This document shows, piece by piece, positions 24,136 through 27,510 of a DNA stretch of 27,510 nt. Positions within the stretch are counted from its first letter, which is position 1. Each line of letters begins with the position of its first letter. The notes under the pieces were generated by a model, which saw only the letters and a list, made by a program, of their open reading frames with translations, searched no databases and had not been told where the DNA came from. The translations under genes were made by a program, and so were the position numbers. This DNA comes from Candidatus Heimdallarchaeota archaeon (GTDB lineage Archaea > Asgardarchaeota > Heimdallarchaeia > Heimdallarchaeales > Heimdallarchaeaceae), in the NCBI GenBank assembly GCA_016839875.1, contig JAEOTK010000240.1, forward strand, positions 1 through 27,510. The letters run 5' to 3'.

Positions 24136-26031
24136 TTATTCTTCATCATCTTCTACAGGTTCGTAATCAACATCAATAACTTGTTCTTCATCGATGTCAT
24201 GTTGCACTGCTGGTTCAGCTGCTCCAGGGTCAACAGGACCGTATTGTTCAGCACCTGGTTGAGGACCGCCGGGAGCTTGACCTGTTTCAGCATAAATTCG
24301 TTGAGAAATTTTTGACATTTCTTGAAGAAGTTCTTCTGTTTTAGTTTTGATTTTTTCTACATCTTCAGTTTCCATTTCTTTTTTAAGCTCTTCACTCTTT
24401 TCTTCTATGATCTTCTTTTCGGAATCAGTAACTTTGTCTCCTAGTTCTTTGAATGTTTTTTCTGCCATGTAGATTGTTTGTTCTGCAGAATTTTTAACTT
24501 CAACAATTTCTTTTCGTTGTTGGTCTTCTTCCTTATATTTCTCAGCATCATTTTTCATTTTTTGAATATCATCATCAGATAAATGTGATGATTGGATGAC
24601 TATGCTTTGCTTTTTTCCAGTTCCAAGATCTTTTGCTGAAACCTGGAGTATTCCATTTGCATCCATATCAAAAGAAACCTCTACTTGAGGAATACCTCGT
24701 GGTGCTGGTGGAATACCTACTAGTTGAAAACGTCCCAAAGTAATATTGTCAGAAGCCATTGTTCTTTCTCCTTGTAAAACATGAATTTCTACAGAAGTTT
24801 GCATATCTGCTGCAGTTGAGAAGACATTCTTCTTTGTTACTGGGATGGTTGTATTTCGTTCAATAAGAGGAGTTGAAATATTTCCAAGTGTTTCTACACC
24901 TAAAGTTAGAGGAGTTACATCAAGTAGGAGAATATCCTTTACTTCTCCTGCTAAAACAGCAGCTTGAACAGCTGCTCCAAGAGCAACAACTTCTTCTGGA
25001 GCAACACCTTTGTGAGGTTCTTTACCAAACATCTCTTTTGCCATCTCTCTAATCATAGGCATTCTTGTTGCGCCACCTACTAGAATGACTTTGTCTATAT
25101 CTCCAGCTTTGAAACCTGCATCCTTCATTGCTTGTCTTGAAGGTCCTGCACATTTTTCTACAAGTTCTTTGGTCAAATCCTCAAATTTTGCTCTAGAAAG
25201 CTCTAAATCCAGATGTTTTGGACCTGATGCATCAGCTGTTATATATGGAAGGCTTATTTTTGTATTTAACTTAGAGGTTAATTCAATTTTAGCTTCCTCA
25301 GCTGCATCCTTTAATCGTTGTACTACTTTCGAATCTTTTGTAAGGTCGATTCCTTCTTTCTTTTTGAATTCATCAACAATCCAATCAATAATTCGATCAT
25401 CCCAATCATCACCACCAAGTAGATTATTTCCTGATGTAGCTATTACTTTGAAAAGACCATCATCTAATTCAAGAATTGAGATATCAAAAGTCCCACCACC
25501 AAGATCGAAAACTAGGACACTCTCTGCTCCTTCTTTATCTAAACCATATGCTAGAGCACTAGCTGTAGGCTCATTAACAATACGAAGCACTTCTAATCCT
25601 GCAATTTCACCAGCATCTTTTGTAGCTTGTCTTTGTGAATCACTGAAATATGCTGGAACTGTAATGACGGCTTTTTCGATTTTTTGTCCAAGATATGCTT
25701 CAGCATCATCCCTTAGTTTAGTGAGAATCATTGCAGAGATTTCTTCAGGTCTATATTCTTTATCTTCAACTTTGAATCTATACTCTGTTCCCATCTTTCG
25801 TTTTATGCTTCTGCAAGTTCTGTCAGGAAGAGCTATAGCTTGTCTTTTAGCTTGAATTCCTACAGTTCTGGTATCATCTTCATTAAATGTAATAACACTA
25901 GGTGTAATTCTTCCACCTTCAATATTTGGAATAATCTCAGGTTTTCCTGCTACCATGTGAGCAATTCCTGAGTTTGTTGTCCCTAGGTCTATACCAACAA
26001 CAAGTTCTTTCTTTGTTTTCTCTTTACTCAA
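24136..26031 (-). CDS. dnaK: Chaperone DnaK (Hsp70), TTG start
   Basis: A 631-residue Hsp70. The nucleotide-binding domain shows 'GIDLGTTN' (13-20), '[16 protein letters not shown]', '[15 protein letters not shown]', '[12 protein letters not shown]' and 'VGGATRMP'; the interdomain linker is '[12 protein letters not shown]', then the beta substrate-binding domain and helical lid, ending in an acidic '[12 protein letters not shown]' EEVD-like tail typical of bacterial-type DnaK. The stretch after 'RKMGTEYRF' lacks the roughly 23-residue insert of proteobacterial DnaK, as in Gram-positive and archaeal Hsp70. Archaeal DnaK genes are generally thought to be of bacterial origin. The TTG start is needed to include the first beta strand and has GGTGA (26037-26041) exactly 5 nt upstream. 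dnaJ follows; no grpE is in the window. Confidence 0.97.
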   Translation of the reverse strand: MSKEKTKKELVVGIDLGTTNSGIAHMVAGKPEIIPNIEGGRITPSVITFNEDDTRTVGIQAKRQAIALPDRTCRSIKRKMGTEYRFKVEDKEYRPEEISAMILTKLRDDAEAYLGQKIEKAVITVPAYFSDSQRQATKDAGEIAGLEVLRIVNEPTASALAYGLDKEGAESVLVFDLGGGTFDISILELDDGLFKVIATSGNNLLGGDDWDDRIIDWIVDEFKKKEGIDLTKDSKVVQRLKDAAEEAKIELTSKLNTKISLPYITADASGPKHLDLELSRAKFEDLTKELVEKCAGPSRQAMKDAGFKAGDIDKVILVGGATRMPMIREMAKEMFGKEPHKGVAPEEVVALGAAVQAAVLAGEVKDILLLDVTPLTLGVETLGNISTPLIERNTTIPVTKKNVFSTAADMQTSVEIHVLQGERTMASDNITLGRFQLVGIPPAPRGIPQVEVSFDMDANGILQVSAKDLGTGKKQSIVIQSSHLSDDDIQKMKNDAEKYKEEDQQRKEIVEVKNSAEQTIYMAEKTFKELGDKVTDSEKKIIEEKSEELKKEMETEDVEKIKTKTEELLQEMSKISQRIYAETGQAPGGPQPGAEQYGPVDPGAAEPAVQHDIDEEQVIDVDYEPVEDDEE

Positions 26032-26063
26032 TTATATCACCATAATTGTTTTATCTTTGATAA

Positions 26064-26080
26064 TTCGATATAAATTCGAA
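26064..26080 (-). promoter_or_regulatory. dnaK TATA box inside a 17-bp inverted repeat
   Basis: TTCGA (26064-26068), seven AT bases TATAAAT (26069-26075), and TCGAA (26076-26080) form a symmetrical site with the TATA element at its centre. The TATA box is about 40 nt upstream of the TTG, which would give a leader of about 15 nt that holds GGTGA. A further perfect palindrome GATATATATATC lies at 26097-26108. Overlap of the TATA box with symmetry suggests a repressor site that blocks TBP, possibly a heat-shock control; this is inference. Confidence 0.5.
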
Positions 26081-26130
26081 AAAAATCTTTTTTAATGATA
26101 TATATATCTTACCATTCTTAAAAAATTGGA

Positions 26131-26160
26131 TATTAGAAAAAAGAGAAAGAAAAAGGAAAT
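26131..26160 (-). terminator. Pyrimidine-rich terminator after the epimerase gene
   Basis: Starting 8 nt past the stop codon, the minus strand reads TTTCCTTTTTCTTTCTCTTTTTTC, a U-rich tract with no hairpin, consistent with archaeal termination before the dnaK promoter region. Confidence 0.5.
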
Positions 26161-26167
26161 GAAATAC

Positions 26168-27193
26168 CTAACCTAAAGTAGGTTTTCCTTTTGCTTTTGT
26201 TCTTGTCTTTTCACTTCTTTTCTTCTTTGTATAATATGGGGATTTATTCAATAAAATCGCTCTTACTATTGGTCTAAAAGATGCAATCAATAATCGTCGA
26301 AACCATATTTTCTTCTTGAATACATTTAGAAAATCATCAAATGAGTGTTGTTGAAATTTTAGTAATTCCTGAGCTTCTTTTGTATCCATCCAATCGCAAT
26401 GATAGAAATCCTTCACATCTTTTACAGGTTTAAACGCCTCTTCAGGTAACATTCCAATGCCTAAAACACTTAGCATCTTTCCAACAAATTCTCTCTGATA
26501 TAGTTGATTACCTTTTCCTCCACCTATGAATAAAGTCTTTCCAACCACATCAGCTTTAATAGCGTTCACACATGCTAGTGCAACATCTCTGGAATCTACT
26601 ATCTCAATTCTCTGATCTAAAGGAACATCATACATTAAATCTGGAATATTCCAAGATAGCTCAAAAGGTGTTATTGCTGAAAATCTTAAGATGGTCCATG
26701 GAATTTTACTTTTCCATAATTTCTTTTCAATTTCTATCTTATGATGAGCATAATTATCATAATCTAATGGATCAAATGGGTCATCTACTCTTGTAGGTGG
26801 TTCTTTATTCATCCTATTTCCATGAACTGCTATAGAAGAAGCATAGATGAATCGTGGAGGACTTTTCATTCTCTCAATTGCATTAATAATATTGGATGTT
26901 CCTTTGACATTCACATCATAAGCTAGCTCAGGTTTTTCATATGCAAGCGGGGGGATTATAGCTGCTAAGTGGATGATGTGGTCCACACCTTTGACTATCT
27001 TTCTGATTGTTATTTTATCTCTTATATCTCCCCAGATTGTCTCAAATTCCCCAAGTTGCTTTAATTTTGATTCGATAGCTGAATTTCTTGGATTCTTAAG
27101 ATCAAAAACGCGAACAGAGTAACCTTTCTCTAGTAGAATCTCTAGCGTTCTCTGTCCAACATTACCAAATGCCCCAGTTAATAATACTGCCAT
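26168..27193 (-). CDS. NAD-dependent epimerase/dehydratase (extended SDR family)
   Basis: A 341-residue extended short-chain dehydrogenase/reductase. The nucleotide-binding motif 'TGAFGNVG' (6-13) at the very N-terminus, an acidic residue ending beta-2 (D31 in 'RVFDLKN', favouring NAD), 'GDIRD' (55-59), 'IIHLAAI' (73-79), the Ser-rich strand 'YASS' (117-120) and the catalytic pair Tyr148/Lys152 ('YAHHK') are all present. The last 40 residues are strongly basic with a hydrophobic patch ('LLIASFRPIVRAILL'), which may contact membrane or nucleic acid. Substrate could be a nucleotide sugar, steroid-like or other alcohol; no sugar-biosynthesis genes are adjacent. A TATA-like GTATTTATC centred about 25 nt before the ATG and lack of a ribosome-binding element suggest a leaderless mRNA. 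Confidence 0.88.
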   Translation of the reverse strand: MAVLLTGAFGNVGQRTLEILLEKGYSVRVFDLKNPRNSAIESKLKQLGEFETIWGDIRDKITIRKIVKGVDHIIHLAAIIPPLAYEKPELAYDVNVKGTSNIINAIERMKSPPRFIYASSIAVHGNRMNKEPPTRVDDPFDPLDYDNYAHHKIEIEKKLWKSKIPWTILRFSAITPFELSWNIPDLMYDVPLDQRIEIVDSRDVALACVNAIKADVVGKTLFIGGGKGNQLYQREFVGKMLSVLGIGMLPEEAFKPVKDVKDFYHCDWMDTKEAQELLKFQQHSFDDFLNVFKKKIWFRRLLIASFRPIVRAILLNKSPYYTKKKRSEKTRTKAKGKPTLG

Positions 27194-27510
27194 AATCTAT
27201 CTAGCGCATGAGAAGATAAATACAGTTCAATGAAACCCATTATCAGATTGTTGGAAACGTAATTCTAAAAAAATAGAAATGCTATAGATGAGGATTAATG
27301 GCTCTGAAACACAAGAAGAGCAATTGCTTCTAAACTGAGTATTGATCGCATTTTCTTCTTTCTCTAACAGGAATAGTATTGACATTTCATGATAAGACTT
27401 ATAAACCTAGAAAAATGGAACAGAGTTTTTTTTCGTATAAAATTTTAAAGCGAAATCTCTGTGTAAATATTTGCACATAATTTTAAATACAATGAACATG
27501 ATAATTGTGA
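27194..27510. other. Non-coding region with structured and operator-like sequences
   Basis: I see no complete gene here. Near 27277-27353 are nested complementary segments (AAATGC at 27277-27282 with GCATTT at 27348-27353; AGAAG at 27314-27318 with CTTCT at 27327-27331, around the palindrome GCAATTGC). From 27421 a plus-strand promoter-like segment begins, and the window ends with a possible plus-strand start ATGAACATG at 27492, too short to judge. Confidence 0.4.
27431..27477 (+). promoter_or_regulatory. Plus-strand TATA box with flanking dyads
   Basis: TATAAAATTTTA (27436-27447) is framed by TTTCG (27431-27435) and CGAAA (27451-27455). About 25 nt downstream, where transcription would start, lies an imperfect palindrome TGTGTAAATATTTGCACA (27460-27477; only one base pair of symmetry broken). 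A candidate ATG follows at 27492. The layout suits a repressed promoter of a gene that continues beyond the window. Confidence 0.45.

Noticed and set aside
25085..25855. A 256-codon plus-strand open frame opposite dnaK
   Set aside because: It lies entirely within the clear dnaK coding region, its translation is Ser-rich low complexity typical of an antisense shadow, and no promoter or ribosome-binding element precedes it.
27284..27340. Possible C/D-box guide RNA (GATGAGG ... CTGA ... CTGA)
   Set aside because: The C-box-like sequence deviates from RUGAUGA, there is no C' box, and the flanking stem is too far from the boxes.

Overview
The window is AT-rich archaeal DNA, tightly packed with 18 confidently called protein-coding genes and no rRNA, tRNA, CRISPR array or insertion sequence that I can recognise. 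Archaeal signs: TATA-box promoters about 25 nt upstream of the inferred start sites, a mix of leaderless and GGTGA-type ribosome-binding-site genes, a type II methionine aminopeptidase, a DUF61/UPF0216 protein and a TrmB-type helix-turn-helix. Bacterial-looking genes (DnaK/DnaJ, a classical NAD-type GAPDH, an ornithine aminotransferase) are mixed in. The combination would suit a mesophilic archaeon such as a member of the Asgard group, but that placement is inference; the sequence alone does not prove it.

Layout. 226-5058 (+): a very large sensor of twelve tandem PAS domains that ends in a degenerate histidine-kinase dimerisation helix with no phosphoacceptor histidine and no ATPase domain. 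5107-6315 (+): a CaCA/CAX-like cation antiporter. 6405-6641 (+): a small unknown protein, convergent with an ornithine aminotransferase (6657-7889, -). 7957-8955 (-): a secreted, C-terminally membrane-anchored protein; 9058-10041 (+): a divergent polytopic membrane protein. 10150-11154 (+): GAPDH, convergent with a Cys-rich unknown (11165-11560, -).

The most striking region is 11614-18701 (-), a compact three-gene operon: a P-loop ATPase with a TPR-like region and an acidic tail, then a 484-residue almost pure coiled coil, then a 1259-residue protein in which a TrmB-like HTH is separated from a TrmB/PLD-like C-terminal domain by about 1000 residues of coiled coil. I know no named system with this composition; it is the best candidate here for something undescribed.

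18917-19354 (+) is a small winged-helix regulator, followed by methionine aminopeptidase (19401-20333, +). On the minus strand, 20326-22818 carries an M24-fold protein lacking several metal ligands, a DUF61 protein and a zinc-ribbon membrane protein, preceded by dnaJ (22873-24048) and dnaK (24136-26031, TTG start, hairpin terminator). 26168-27193 (-) is an NAD-dependent epimerase/dehydratase. The last 317 bases are non-coding and hold operator-like dyads around a plus-strand TATA box.

A useful rule emerges: nine genes have a (A/G)GTG(A/G/T) element exactly 5 nt before the start codon. Its GTG is often in frame and looks like a start codon, so several starts here are moved downstream (226, 15393, 18917, 21963 and others).
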